Positions 35,540 through 44,915 of a DNA stretch of 64,000 nucleotides are shown in pieces. Position 1 is the stretch's first letter. The number at the start of each line of letters is the position of its first letter. Below the pieces are notes generated by a model. The model was not told the origin of the DNA. It saw only the letters and a program-made list of their open reading frames with translations, and did not search any database. A program made the translations under genes and the position numbers. The DNA comes from Roseithermus sacchariphilus (lineage in GTDB: Bacteria > Bacteroidota > Rhodothermia > Rhodothermales > MEBIC09517), in the NCBI GenBank assembly GCA_003285105.1, contig CP030158.1:4450449-4514448 (forward strand). The letters run 5' to 3'.

Positions 35540-36076
35540 TCAGCGGCTCACCGTCACCTCGTCCGGAACGACGAAGGCTTCCGGGAAGCGCTCGCTGAGG
35601 TAGGCCATGAACCGCGAGGCGTCCTCCCGCGAGGTGAAGTTGCCGACGCGGAGGCGGTAATAGGGTTGCTTGTAGACGATGTAGACGGGCAACTCCCGCG
35701 GAAGTCCACTCGGCCAGGGGTCCAGCCGCTCCTGCAACGCCGACCACCAGGCCAGCGCCTCGGTCAACTGCTCGTTGGCCGCCTCCCGGTCCTGGGAAGA
35801 GAAGATCTGCACACGGAACCCCTGCACGACCCGGGTCCCCTGCCCCCCAGCGTGGCCCGTCATGAGACGATCCGGCACGTCATGCTCGACCTCGACGTCG
35901 GTCACCGGGGGTTCTTCTTCGAACGCCGACGCATCGAACTCCTCGTACGGCGCCAGGTTGTCGGGCAGGCCGGCGTCGGACGGGTCGGCGTCTCCGGTGG
36001 AGGCGGTGCGCGGCCCCGAACACCCGATCAGGCCGAGGCCGAGGCTCAGAAGCAGGAGGTAGCGCAGGGAGGGCAT
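35540..36076 (-). CDS. SPOR-domain lipoprotein
   Basis: A 178-residue lipoprotein: MPSLRYLLLLSLGLGLIGC gives a clear lipobox. An acidic, proline-rich linker (about 20-75) leads to a C-terminal SPOR domain (FRVQIFSSQDREAANEQL ... YYRLRVGNFTSREDASRFMAYL). SPOR domains bind septal peptidoglycan stripped of stem peptides. A role at the division site or in wall remodelling is therefore likely but not shown. ATG 36076 was chosen because it starts the signal peptide directly; another Met two codons upstream is possible. Confidence 0.82.
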   Translation of the reverse strand: MPSLRYLLLLSLGLGLIGCSGPRTASTGDADPSDAGLPDNLAPYEEFDASAFEEEPPVTDVEVEHDVPDRLMTGHAGGQGTRVVQGFRVQIFSSQDREAANEQLTEALAWWSALQERLDPWPSGLPRELPVYIVYKQPYYRLRVGNFTSREDASRFMAYLSERFPEAFVVPDEVTVSR

Positions 36077-36273
36077 GGTCATCGCGGGAAGCCACCATTG
36101 CATGTCGGGAAGGGCGGTTGTATGCCCGGTCCGGCGCCCGGGTTGCATCCCCGGCGCGGCGGCCGTGCCCGGCGGACACGCCGGCCGGGGAATTAACGCC
36201 GTCGTTATGCTTTTTCGTGCCGCATGCCCCATCTTGCGCCGTATCCGTTCGTCCTCACGCCTTCCGCTTCGCC

Positions 36274-37770
36274 ATGCATCGCCGCCACTTCCTCCACCGG
36301 ACCGCCCTCGGCACCGCCGGGGTGGCGCTGGCCCCCGCCCTCCTCGCCGATCCGTATGCGCCGCTTCCCCGCCCCGCCCTCCGGCCGGGCCGGCCGGTTC
36401 GGGTGCAGGGCCACGTGGAAGCCGGCGGTCGCGGCCTGCCCGACGTCGCCGTCACCGACGGCCGCACGATCGTCACCACCGACGCCTCCGGGGACTTCTC
36501 CCTCGTCTCCGACGACCGGCACCTCTTCGCCTACCTGTGCCTGCCCGACGGCTACCGCATCCCGCAGAACCGCACCGGCACGGCCCGCTTCTACGAGCCG
36601 ATCCGCCCGGACGCCCGGGGCGACGCCCGCGTGCTCTTCCTGCTCGACCCCGACCCGATCCCGGCCGAACGCCACGCCTTCCTCGTCCTGGCCGACCCGC
36701 AGACGCAGGATGCCTACGAGATGGGCCTGTTCCACACCGAAACCGTCCCCGACGTTCAGCAGACCGTGCGCGACCTGGGGGAGCGCCCCGTCTTCGGGGT
36801 GGCCTGCGGAGACATCATGTTCGACGACCTGACGCTCTACCCGCAGTACGAAGAAGCTGTCGGCAAGATGGGCGTCCCCTTCTTTCAGGTCCTCGGCAAC
36901 CATGACCTCGACTTCGAAGGGCGCAGCGACGAGGCCTCGGCACAGACCTTCGGCCGCTACTTCGGGCCGACGTACTATGCCTTCGACCGGGGGGCCGTGC
37001 ACTACGTCGTGCTGGACGACGTCTTCTGGCACGGCGCGGGCTACATCGGCTACCTCGACGAGACGCAGTTGCACTGGCTGGAGCAGGATCTCGCCCGCAT
37101 CGAGGCCGGGCGTACGGTGGTCGTGTTCGTCCACATCCCGGCGCTGAGCACCCGCTACCGCCGGGCCGGGGAAAGCCGCCCCGCCCCGAGCGGGTCGATC
37201 ACGAACCGGGAAGCCCTCTACCGCCTGCTGGAGCCCTACGATGCGCACATCATCTCGGGCCACACACACGAGTGCGAACACGTCTTCGAGGGCGGCGCCC
37301 ACGAGCACGTCGTCGGCGCGGCCTGCGGCGCCTGGTGGAGCGGGCCGATCTGCTACGACGGCACGCCCAACGGCTACGCGGTCTTCGAAGCGGACGGCGA
37401 GGCGCTGCGCTGGCGCTACAAGGCCACCGGCGAACCCGCCGACCTTCAGCTCCGCCTCTACCCGCGCGGCGCCGACCCCTCCGCCCCCGATGAGATCGTC
37501 GCCAACGTGTGGGACTGGGACCCGGACTGGATGGTGACGTGGTTCGAAGACGGAGAGCCACGCGGCCCGATGGCCCGGCGCACCGGCACCGACCCCGATG
37601 CCGAAACCCTGCACCGGGGTGACGCCCTCCCGCTGCGCCGCCCCTGGGTCGAACCCGTCCCGACCGATCACCTCTTCTACGCGCCGGTCCGGCCGGAAAC
37701 CCGCGAGATCCGGGTGGAAGCCACCGACCGCTGGGGCCGCACCTACACCGCCGTGCTGGACGCCGAATGA
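36274..37770 (+). CDS. Tat-exported calcineurin-like metallophosphatase
   Basis: A 498-residue protein with a twin-arginine signal (MHRRHFLHRTALGTAGVALAP). A small beta domain follows (about 40-115, VQGHVEAGGRGLPDVAVTDG). The metallophosphoesterase core has ADPQTQD, ACGDIMFDD, GNHDLDF, FVHIPAL and GHTHECEH as the metal-binding loops. A C-terminal beta domain (about 400-498) completes the architecture Metallophos_N / Metallophos / Metallophos_C. It probably acts on phosphoesters in the periplasm. Substrate not known. ATG 36274 is the start that places the Tat signal at the N-terminus. Confidence 0.85.
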   Translation: MHRRHFLHRTALGTAGVALAPALLADPYAPLPRPALRPGRPVRVQGHVEAGGRGLPDVAVTDGRTIVTTDASGDFSLVSDDRHLFAYLCLPDGYRIPQNRTGTARFYEPIRPDARGDARVLFLLDPDPIPAERHAFLVLADPQTQDAYEMGLFHTETVPDVQQTVRDLGERPVFGVACGDIMFDDLTLYPQYEEAVGKMGVPFFQVLGNHDLDFEGRSDEASAQTFGRYFGPTYYAFDRGAVHYVVLDDVFWHGAGYIGYLDETQLHWLEQDLARIEAGRTVVVFVHIPALSTRYRRAGESRPAPSGSITNREALYRLLEPYDAHIISGHTHECEHVFEGGAHEHVVGAACGAWWSGPICYDGTPNGYAVFEADGEALRWRYKATGEPADLQLRLYPRGADPSAPDEIVANVWDWDPDWMVTWFEDGEPRGPMARRTGTDPDAETLHRGDALPLRRPWVEPVPTDHLFYAPVRPETREIRVEATDRWGRTYTAVLDAE

Positions 37771-38082
37771 GCATCCCGACCGCATCCCGCCGATCTATTC
37801 AACCATTCTTCACACTATATACCCCTCTTTCATCAGAAACGTCACGATCGAGGTCCCCGGCGGGTTGACAAATCCCCCGCGTTGATTTTCCATGGTAGAC
37901 AGGGAGCGCCCCAACCCTACCGGGGCGTTCCTCGTCGCTGATGCATGACCAGACGGCCCCGGAGCATCCCCGACGACCTGCTGCCTGACAGGACCGCACA
38001 CGAGATCTGTCCTTGCTCCTGGCCCTGTCTCCACAGGCTTGCGTTCGCCCTGTTCTTTCAACCATCCGACGCAGCACAGGCC
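37771..38082. other. Intergenic region with AT-rich patch and hairpin
   Basis: This 312-base gap has a locally AT-rich patch (about 37795-37840), a TTGACA box (37865-37870) without a good -10 partner, and a 10-bp hairpin GGAGCGCCCC/GGGGCGTTCC (37903-37931, one G-T pair). It most likely carries the promoter of the next gene. That gene's frame is open back to ATG 37945, so part of the gap may be coding. Confidence 0.45.
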
Positions 38083-38490
38083 ATGTTGAGACCCACCGAC
38101 ATCGAGATCGCGCCGGCCGGCGCCCTGCACATCCTCCCGATGGAAGTCCTCGAGGACTTCGCCGATGTCTCCCCCACCTGGTTCTACCTCGACGAGGACT
38201 CGTTCTACTACGAGGCCGAAAGCGGCCGCCCCTCCTGCGTGCTCCGCCACGCCGCCTTCGATGACCACCCCGCAGCGGACTTCGTCTTCACCGCACGGTA
38301 TCCCGACCCGTTCAGCCCGGCCCGGCTCTCGCTCGTCCACCCGGTCGATACCGACCTGTCGTTCGACCCACTGGAGCGGGTGGCCCTCGTCAGCCAGTTC
38401 CTGGCCGACTTCCACCGGTACGTCGACCGGGTCGGCGCGCCGATCGAGTTGCACATCACGGAGCGGGTGCTGGAAGACGCGCTGGCCTAG
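38083..38490 (+). CDS. Hypothetical protein, 135 residues
   Basis: The frame from ATG 38083 (MLRPTDIEIAPAGALHILPMEVL) encodes a soluble, acidic 135-residue protein rich in aromatic and Asp residues (SPTWFYLDEDSFYYEAESG). There is no signal peptide, membrane segment or motif I recognise. It ends with a helical segment, RVALVSQFLADFHRYVDRV. An in-frame ATG at 37945 would add 46 residues of unlike composition. It stands alone between the phosphatase gene and the convergent solute-binding protein gene. Confidence 0.5.
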   Translation: MLRPTDIEIAPAGALHILPMEVLEDFADVSPTWFYLDEDSFYYEAESGRPSCVLRHAAFDDHPAADFVFTARYPDPFSPARLSLVHPVDTDLSFDPLERVALVSQFLADFHRYVDRVGAPIELHITERVLEDALA

Positions 38491-38528
38491 ATCCTCCCGG
38501 CCTATCTACCAGGAGACGGCACCCGTCT

Positions 38529-39563
38529 TCATCGTCCGGCTTCTTCGAGGTAGGCGGCGCCCCGTCCCTTGATGTGCTCGTCCCAGTACTGCATCCACGC
38601 CGGCCCCTCGGTGGCGAGGCGGTCCCAGTCGACTGGCATGGCCTTGATCTGCCGGCGTGTCATCCAGTCCGGCAGCGCGGCAGGGTCGAGGTCGGTCCGG
38701 GCGGGGATGCGGTAGAAGTCGTGTGCCTGACGCACCAGGGCGGTGTCGGAGGTGACGAACTCGTAGAACTGGCGGGCCCGCTCGGGGTTGGGGGCGTTCT
38801 GCACGATGGCGATCCCGTCGTAGAGCACCGGCGTACCGCTGGCGGGGATGACGTAGTCGAAGGGATAGTCGTAGGTCTGTGCCTGGATGTAGGTATCCGG
38901 CATGTTCCAGAGGGTGATGTCTCCTTCCTCGCGGGCGATCTTCAGGTAGAGCTGCGTGGGGTCGGCGGTGTAGGTCTTGGTGTTCACATCCAGCCGGGCC
39001 AGCCAGCGGTAGCCCTCCTCCACCGTCGGCTGGCGCAGGATCATGGCGCCGAAGATGGTGCGCATGGTGCTGGAATCCAGCGGATAGCGGATCAGCACGC
39101 GGCCCTGCCAGGCCGGGTCGAGCAGGTCGTCCCAGTCCTGCGGCACCTCCTCGGCGGGCACCGTCCGGCTGTTGTACATGATGACTTCCGGCGTCAGGTA
39201 CGTCGCATACCAGCGGTGCTGCGGGTCCCGGGCGTCGTCCGGGACGTGCCGGCTCCAGGAGGGCTCGTACGGCGCCAGGAGGCCTTCTTCGGCGGCCCGC
39301 GCGAAGGTGGGACTGTCGCCGCCCCACCACAGGCTCGCCTGCGGGTTCTGGCGCTCGGTGCGGATGCGGTCGTACGCGTTCTGCCCGCCCATGTCCAGCC
39401 ATTGCACGTCGACCTCCGGGTGGGCGGCCTCGAAGGCGTCTTCGTAGACCCGCAGCATCTCCTTGCCGTGCGGCGAGTAGATGACCAGCGCCTCGCGCTC
39501 GTCGGTGGCACACCCGGCCAGCAACAACAGGCTCAGGGCGAGGAAACGGATTCGTCCGGACAT
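38529..39563 (-). CDS. Extracellular solute-binding lipoprotein
   Basis: A 344-residue lipoprotein: MSGRIRFLALSLLLLAGC ends in a lipobox. The rest is a bilobed binding protein of the family-1/FbpA-like type (ALVIYSPHGKEMLRVYEDAFEAAHPEVDVQWLD, TPEVIMYNSRTVPAEEVPQDWDDL, VPQ...YEFVTSDTAL). Relatives bind ferric iron, thiamine, sugars or phosphonates for ABC importers. No permease or ATPase genes lie nearby, so the ligand and transporter are unknown. The start was set at the signal peptide; upstream residues are unlike the family. Confidence 0.8.
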   Translation of the reverse strand: MSGRIRFLALSLLLLAGCATDEREALVIYSPHGKEMLRVYEDAFEAAHPEVDVQWLDMGGQNAYDRIRTERQNPQASLWWGGDSPTFARAAEEGLLAPYEPSWSRHVPDDARDPQHRWYATYLTPEVIMYNSRTVPAEEVPQDWDDLLDPAWQGRVLIRYPLDSSTMRTIFGAMILRQPTVEEGYRWLARLDVNTKTYTADPTQLYLKIAREEGDITLWNMPDTYIQAQTYDYPFDYVIPASGTPVLYDGIAIVQNAPNPERARQFYEFVTSDTALVRQAHDFYRIPARTDLDPAALPDWMTRRQIKAMPVDWDRLATEGPAWMQYWDEHIKGRGAAYLEEAGR

Positions 39564-39612
39564 GGGATCTGGGGGAGCGAATGGGATCGGAGTTCGTCTG
39601 CGGGGGCGGCCG

Positions 39613-41967
39613 TCAGCCGATGCAGCGCAGGCGGGCAAACTTCAGCACGAGCTTCTTCTGGCCGACCTCTTTGAAGAACACGACGGCCTTGGCCTGATCG
39701 CCGCGGCCTTCGACCGAGAGCACCTTGCCCTGGCCAAAGAGGTCGTGTTCGACGCGGACGCCCGGCACGATGTCCGCCGCCCCTTCGTCATACACGATCC
39801 GCCGCTCGCCGTCCGGCGGGGTCGAGCGCCGGGCCTGCCGGCGCGTCGAGTCGGTGCCGGATGCCCCGCGCAGGTTCTTGCGGTAGTAGTGCGGATCCAC
39901 GTGATCGTACGCGCCCGTCGAGGCGTCCCCGGCCTGGAAGCGGTCGGGGCGGGCGCGATGCCGTCCGCCGGCCTCGGTGCGGATGACGTCCTCGTCCACC
40001 TCATCCAGAAAGCGGCTGCGCACGGCCGGCTGCTGCTCGCCGTAGCGGAAGCGGCTGCGGGCATAGGAGAGGTACAGCCGCTCCTGCGCCCGCGTCGCCC
40101 CCACGTAAAACAGCCGTCGCTCCTCCTCCAGGTCCTTGCGATCCTGGGTAGCCTGCGCCAGCGGGAAGAGCCCCTCTTCCAGCCCGGCGATGAAGACGAC
40201 CGGGAATTCGAGGCCTTTCGAGGCGTGCAGGGTCATCAGCCGCACGCGGTTCTCGTCGTCGCCGGCGAGGTCGGCGTCGGTGAGCAGGGACACCTCCTGC
40301 AAGAACGCGCTGAGCGAGCCGTTATCGGGGTTGGAGGCGGCGAACTCGGCGATACCGCTGATGAGTTCCTGCACGTTCTCCCAGCGCATGAGGCCCTCGG
40401 GGGTATTGTCCCGGCGGAGGTCTTCGAGGATGCCGGTGGCCTGGATGAGGTCCCGCGCGAGCGCGTCGGCGGGGCGGTGGGCGGCCTGGCTGGCGTGCTG
40501 GGCGATGAGGAAGTGGAACGCACTCACGGCGTTGGCGGCCCGGCCGGAGAGGCCGGCGTCCTCCACCCGCTCGATGGCCTGCCACAGGCTGAGCCCCTCC
40601 CGCTGCGCGAAGGCGATCAGCTCCTCCTGCGTCTTGTTGCCGATGCCGCGCGTGGGATAGTTGATGACCCGGCGCAGGCTGGCCGTGTCGTTGGGGTTGA
40701 CGACCAGCCGGAGGTATGCCAGCACGTCCTTGATCTCGCGGCGCTGGTAGAACGACATCCCGCCGATGACCTGATACGGGATGCCGCCACGCCGCAGCGC
40801 CTCCTCCAGCGAACGGCTCTGGGCGTTGGTGCGGTAGAGCACGGCGAAGTCGCGGAAGGGATATCCCCCGCGCACGTGCAGGTCGCGGATGGTGCGCTCG
40901 ATCTTCTGGGCCTCGTCCCGCTCCGAGAGCGCCTCCATCAGGATCACCGGCTCTCCCTCGTCATTCTCCGTCCAGAGCGACTTTTCGAGCTGATCCTGGT
41001 TCTGTTTGATGATGGAATCGGCCAGGCGCAGGATGCGGCGGGTGGAGCGGTAGTTCTGCTCCAGGCGCACCGTGGTGGCCTTCGGGTAGTCGCGCTGGAA
41101 CGACAGGATGTTGCCGATGTCGGCCCCGCGGAAGGCGTAGATGCTCTGCGCGTCGTCGCCGACGACGCAGAGGTTCCCGTGCCGCGCCGCCAGCATCCGG
41201 GCCAGGGTATACTGCGCGTGGTTGGTGTCCTGGTACTCGTCGATGTGGAGGTAGCGCCAGCGGTCCTGGTAGGCCTGGAGGGTGGCGGGGTCCTTCTCGA
41301 AGAGCTCGATGGGCTTGAGCAGCAGGTCGTCGAAGTCCATCGCATTGGCCCGGCGGAGGGCCTCCTGGTAGGGGCCGTAGAGCTGCGCGGCCTTCTCCTG
41401 CGTGTCGGAAGCGACGAGCCGGCCGTACTCCTGCGGCGAGACCATGCGGTTCTTGGCGCTGGAGATCAGGCTGTGCATCGAGCGGACGTTGTAGCGCTTC
41501 GGGTCGATGTGGTAGCGCTCCATGAGCCCCCGCAGGATCCGCTGGGAGTCGTCCGTATCGTAGATGCTGAAGTCGCGCGTGTAGCCGATCTTGTCGGCCT
41601 CGCGCCGGAGCACGCGGGCGAAGGCCGCGTGGAACGTGCCCATCCAGATGCCCCGTGCCGCCTCCTCGCCGACCAGCTTCTCGATCCGCTCTTTCATCTC
41701 CCGCGCCGCCTTGTTCGTGAAGGTGAGCGCGAGGATCTGCCAGGGCCGGGCCTTGCCGACGGCCAGCAGATAGGCGATGCGATGGGTGAGGGTCCGCGTC
41801 TTGCCCGACCCCGGCCCGGCGATGATGAGCACCGGCCCGTCGAGGGCCCGGACGGCCTCCTGCTGGGTCGGGCTGAGCCCCAGGAGGATGGCCTCGGCGT
41901 CCCGGCCGGGCGCGGGCTCGTGGAGCGTGGGCTGCGGATCGTCGAACGAGAGGCGGTATTGCCGCAT
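39613..41967 (-). CDS. pcrA: ATP-dependent DNA helicase PcrA/UvrD
   Basis: A 784-residue superfamily 1A helicase. Motifs run in order: Walker A GPGSGKTRT, Ia LTFTNKAAREMKERI, II IDEYQDTNHAQ, III VVGDDAQSIYAFRGAD, IV LEQNYRST, V LMTLHASKGLEFPVV and VI YVGATRAQERLYLSYA. The C-terminus ends in a Tudor-like fold (VRVEHDLFGQGKVLSVEG), which in PcrA and UvrD contacts RNA polymerase. It unwinds DNA 3'-5' in nucleotide excision repair and conflict resolution. ATG 41967 (MRQYRLSFDD) was chosen; the open frame upstream lacks conserved content. Confidence 0.95.
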   Translation of the reverse strand: MRQYRLSFDDPQPTLHEPAPGRDAEAILLGLSPTQQEAVRALDGPVLIIAGPGSGKTRTLTHRIAYLLAVGKARPWQILALTFTNKAAREMKERIEKLVGEEAARGIWMGTFHAAFARVLRREADKIGYTRDFSIYDTDDSQRILRGLMERYHIDPKRYNVRSMHSLISSAKNRMVSPQEYGRLVASDTQEKAAQLYGPYQEALRRANAMDFDDLLLKPIELFEKDPATLQAYQDRWRYLHIDEYQDTNHAQYTLARMLAARHGNLCVVGDDAQSIYAFRGADIGNILSFQRDYPKATTVRLEQNYRSTRRILRLADSIIKQNQDQLEKSLWTENDEGEPVILMEALSERDEAQKIERTIRDLHVRGGYPFRDFAVLYRTNAQSRSLEEALRRGGIPYQVIGGMSFYQRREIKDVLAYLRLVVNPNDTASLRRVINYPTRGIGNKTQEELIAFAQREGLSLWQAIERVEDAGLSGRAANAVSAFHFLIAQHASQAAHRPADALARDLIQATGILEDLRRDNTPEGLMRWENVQELISGIAEFAASNPDNGSLSAFLQEVSLLTDADLAGDDENRVRLMTLHASKGLEFPVVFIAGLEEGLFPLAQATQDRKDLEEERRLFYVGATRAQERLYLSYARSRFRYGEQQPAVRSRFLDEVDEDVIRTEAGGRHRARPDRFQAGDASTGAYDHVDPHYYRKNLRGASGTDSTRRQARRSTPPDGERRIVYDEGAADIVPGVRVEHDLFGQGKVLSVEGRGDQAKAVVFFKEVGQKKLVLKFARLRCIG

Positions 41968-42221
41968 GCGAAAGGGGGCCTGAACCTGTTGAACGAACAC
42001 CGGTCGCTCCGAAGATACGACACCGGGAGGGTCGGATCGACCACGCCGGCGCCCGGTGGAGGCACGACGGGGGCGCCTCCTGCCGGCGGATCTTCCCGGG
42101 ACGGGGGCGTAACACAGAGAGCGCGCGTCGCCGTGCTGGAAACCCGCGCTCCCCGGCCGGTTCCGGCCGTCGCCGCGGCGCTCGTTCGCCCATGCTCTCA
42201 CCCACTTCCGACCCTTTCGCC

Positions 42222-42689
42222 ATGGACATTCAGATCGGCCTGAGCGACACCGACCGTCAGGAGATTGCCACGGGGCTGGCCCATCTGCTGGCCGACTCGT
42301 ACACGCTCTACCTGATGACGCACAACTTCCACTGGAACGTCACCGGCCCGATGTTCAACACCCTCCACCAGATGTTCGAGGAGGAATACACCGAACTGGC
42401 CGAGGCGGTCGACGTCATCGCCGAGCGCATTCGCGCCCTGGGGCATCCGGCACCGGGCAGCTACCGGCAGTACATCGCGCTGTCCTCCTTCGAGATCCCC
42501 GAGGACATCCCCGATGCCCGCGGCATGCTGCGGCACCTCGTCGAAGGCAACGAGGCCGTCGTGCGCACGGCCCGGAGCGTGCTACCCCGGGCCGCCGACG
42601 CCCGGGACGAGCCGACCGTCGACCTGCTCGTCGAGCGGATGCGGCTGCACGAAAAGAACGCCTGGATGCTGCGCAGCATGCTGGAATAG
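42222..42689 (+). CDS. dps: Dps-family ferritin-like protein
   Basis: A 155-residue four-helix protein. The ferroxidase site of Dps lies between subunits: here HNFHWNVTG gives the first His, LHQMFEEEYTELAEAVDVIAERI the second His, then Asp and Glu. The usual Asp four residues after the second His is Glu. Dps oxidises Fe2+ with peroxide, stores iron and protects DNA. The positively charged DNA-binding tail of E. coli Dps is absent. ATG 42222 (MDIQIGL) is preferred to an ATG 30 bases upstream. A hairpin follows the gene. Confidence 0.9.
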   Translation: MDIQIGLSDTDRQEIATGLAHLLADSYTLYLMTHNFHWNVTGPMFNTLHQMFEEEYTELAEAVDVIAERIRALGHPAPGSYRQYIALSSFEIPEDIPDARGMLRHLVEGNEAVVRTARSVLPRAADARDEPTVDLLVERMRLHEKNAWMLRSMLE

Positions 42690-42695
42690 CGATCC

Positions 42696-42718
42696 GGCAG
42701 GCTCCGACGCAGCCTGCC
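42696..42718. terminator. Bidirectional terminator between dps and the M23 gene
   Basis: A perfect 8-bp stem GGCAGGCT/AGCCTGCC with a 7-base loop fills the gap between two convergent stop codons. A short GTTT follows on the plus strand. It could end both transcripts. Confidence 0.55.
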
Positions 42719-42722
42719 CCGT

Positions 42723-44915
42723 TTACCGCACCCGCACCAGGGGCGTCGTGTGCACCTGGCCCGCCGCTTCCAGCCGGGCCAGGTAGGTCCCGCTGGCCGT
42801 CCCGGCCGGTGCCCAGCGAAGGCGATGCGTCCCGGCCGGCAGATCGCGGTCGACGAGCAGCGCCACCTCCCGGCCGAGCAGGTCGAAGACGCGAAGCCGC
42901 ACCCGCGCGGGTTCGGGCAGCGTCAGCGTGAGCGTGGTGTGGGCGGTGAAGGGATTGGGATAGGCCGCCTCCAGGGCCACGGAGGCGGGGAGCCCGGGCG
43001 CAGCCTCTGCGGCGGTGGCGGCCGGGAAGAAGGCCGCCATCGCCCGCCCGAGCACCTCCCCGCGTGCATCCGCCGAGGTGATGGTCTCGAACGGGAAGCC
43101 CAGGACGAACACGTGCCCCGGCAGCGTGCCCGTCCCGAACCGACCGGCATATTCCACGGCGGCGACCCGCCCGTTGCCGTAGGTGAGCACGGCCCGGCTA
43201 CCACCCACCGGCGTGTAATAGTCCGGATAGTCCTCCACATACGGAACGGTCCCGTAGCTGAACGACACCCCCTCGAAGCGCTCGCCGGGCACGCCCCGCA
43301 CCGTCGCGCTGGCCGCATCGTCCCCGGCATACCGCACCTTCAGGTAGGCCTCCAGAAACGCCCGGTCGGCGGTGCTGCCCCGGTAGCCCAGGTCCCAGGC
43401 GATCTCCGAGCCGGAGACGAACAGCTTCCCGCCGCCTTCGAGGTAGGCCCGCACCCGTGCCTGCTCGTTCGCCGAGAACGTCTCCAGCCCCGTGGACTCG
43501 TCGCCGAGGAGCCAGACGACGGCGTCGTAGGCCGCCAGATCAACCCGACCGTCCTCGACGGCCTCATTGGCCACCGTGTCGAACCCGAAGCCGGCGGCGG
43601 CCAGCGCCTGGCCGTGGGTGGCGGCAAACGCGTGCCATGGCTCCTGCCAGCTTCCCGACCCGCTGGCCCGGTCGAACCCGTCCACGATCAGAATGCGGCG
43701 GCCGTCGGGGTCTGGAGCGAGGCCGTAGACGTCACTCTGAAGGCTCAGGTTCGGCGGCCGGGCGCTGTCGGCGGCGGTGAGGTAGAAGTACGTCGCGGCC
43801 TCGACCGGGGCATCGTGGGTATGCGCCGCACGCGGCCCGGGCAGCACGGACTCGTCCAGGAACACCGTCCAGGACCGCGCATCGGGCGACTGGTACAGGC
43901 GATAGCCATGAAGGTCTTCCGCCACGCCGCCCTCCCATCGGAAACGAGGGCGGCCTTCGTCCAGGACGGCCTCGGTCAGCGTCACGGGCGGGGGCGGGAT
44001 CACGTCCTGCCGCGTGATGGTGACATCGACGTACGTGACCGCCTCATTGCCCCGCGTATCCCCGGCAAACAGCGCCAGCGTGTAATCCCCCTCGGGCAGC
44101 GCCTCCGTGTCCCAGGCCGAGCGCGCCGAGAGGGTGTTCGTGGGGATGTACACGTGCCGGCTGGTCGAGGCCTGGAGCGGATCGAAGACGTGGTGCACGT
44201 AGGCTTCGTCGGGTTTGCGATCGAACCGGAAGACCACGCCCTCGTCTCCCGGTGCGAAGACGGTGGTCTGCCGATCGCGGGTCAGCACGCGGTAGCCCAC
44301 GGTGTAGGCGCCGTTGTTGAGGCCGGCGGTGCTCGTTCCGGGCGGGGCATTGGCCTCCGCCACGCGGAACGTGATCTCCACCGGCCCGGCGAGCTGCTCC
44401 GGGGCCAGCCGCTGCCGCGTCGGCTGCACGTAGAAGCGGACGTCCGAGATCACCGGCGGCCACGGGTCCTCGAACGGCGTCAGCCCCCCTTCGGCGCGGA
44501 TCGCGTTCCGCCAGGCGCCGGCGTACCCGTCGATGAAGTGCACATGGCCCTGGCCCGGCAGGATCGTTCCGAGCACCGTCTGCCCGGCCACGACGACGTC
44601 CCCGATGGAGAGGGCCGGGTTGGGGCGGATGTGCACGTAGGCGAACGAGTCGACCCGGACATAGGCATTGGCCCCGGCCGTGGCGATGGCCGTGATGCGC
44701 CCGTCCACGACCGGGTAGACGGGCGTGCCGTCGTTCTGAGGGATGTCGACGCCGTTGTGGAAATGGGGATTGGACGGCCCCCGATACTCGCAGAACGTGC
44801 CGGTGATGCGCTGCGAGGCGCCGAAAGGCTCCAGAGGCCACGGGTACTGGGCCCACAGATTCTGGCCGGCTCCGACGAGCGCCAGCAGGATGAGGAGGCA
44901 GGCAAGACGGAGCAT
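42723..44915 (-). CDS. M23-type peptidase-like surface protein with T9SS domain
   Basis: A 730-residue secreted protein (signal MLRLACLLILLALVGAGQNLWA). The N-terminal domain is LytM/M23-like: HFHNGVDIPQNDGTPVYPVVDGRITA and GHVHFIDG show the His, Asp and HxH positions of the zinc site. Fibronectin-like beta domains follow. A GATase-like region (DGRRILIVDGFDRASG ... EQARVRAYLEGGGKLFVSGSEIAWDLG) comes next, then a T9SS sorting domain (LEAAYPNPFTAHTT, VFDLLGREVALLVD). It may cleave peptidoglycan peptides or another substrate. Its start codon overlaps the stop of the upstream gene (TGATG). Confidence 0.82.
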   Translation of the reverse strand: MLRLACLLILLALVGAGQNLWAQYPWPLEPFGASQRITGTFCEYRGPSNPHFHNGVDIPQNDGTPVYPVVDGRITAIATAGANAYVRVDSFAYVHIRPNPALSIGDVVVAGQTVLGTILPGQGHVHFIDGYAGAWRNAIRAEGGLTPFEDPWPPVISDVRFYVQPTRQRLAPEQLAGPVEITFRVAEANAPPGTSTAGLNNGAYTVGYRVLTRDRQTTVFAPGDEGVVFRFDRKPDEAYVHHVFDPLQASTSRHVYIPTNTLSARSAWDTEALPEGDYTLALFAGDTRGNEAVTYVDVTITRQDVIPPPPVTLTEAVLDEGRPRFRWEGGVAEDLHGYRLYQSPDARSWTVFLDESVLPGPRAAHTHDAPVEAATYFYLTAADSARPPNLSLQSDVYGLAPDPDGRRILIVDGFDRASGSGSWQEPWHAFAATHGQALAAAGFGFDTVANEAVEDGRVDLAAYDAVVWLLGDESTGLETFSANEQARVRAYLEGGGKLFVSGSEIAWDLGYRGSTADRAFLEAYLKVRYAGDDAASATVRGVPGERFEGVSFSYGTVPYVEDYPDYYTPVGGSRAVLTYGNGRVAAVEYAGRFGTGTLPGHVFVLGFPFETITSADARGEVLGRAMAAFFPAATAAEAAPGLPASVALEAAYPNPFTAHTTLTLTLPEPARVRLRVFDLLGREVALLVDRDLPAGTHRLRWAPAGTASGTYLARLEAAGQVHTTPLVRVR

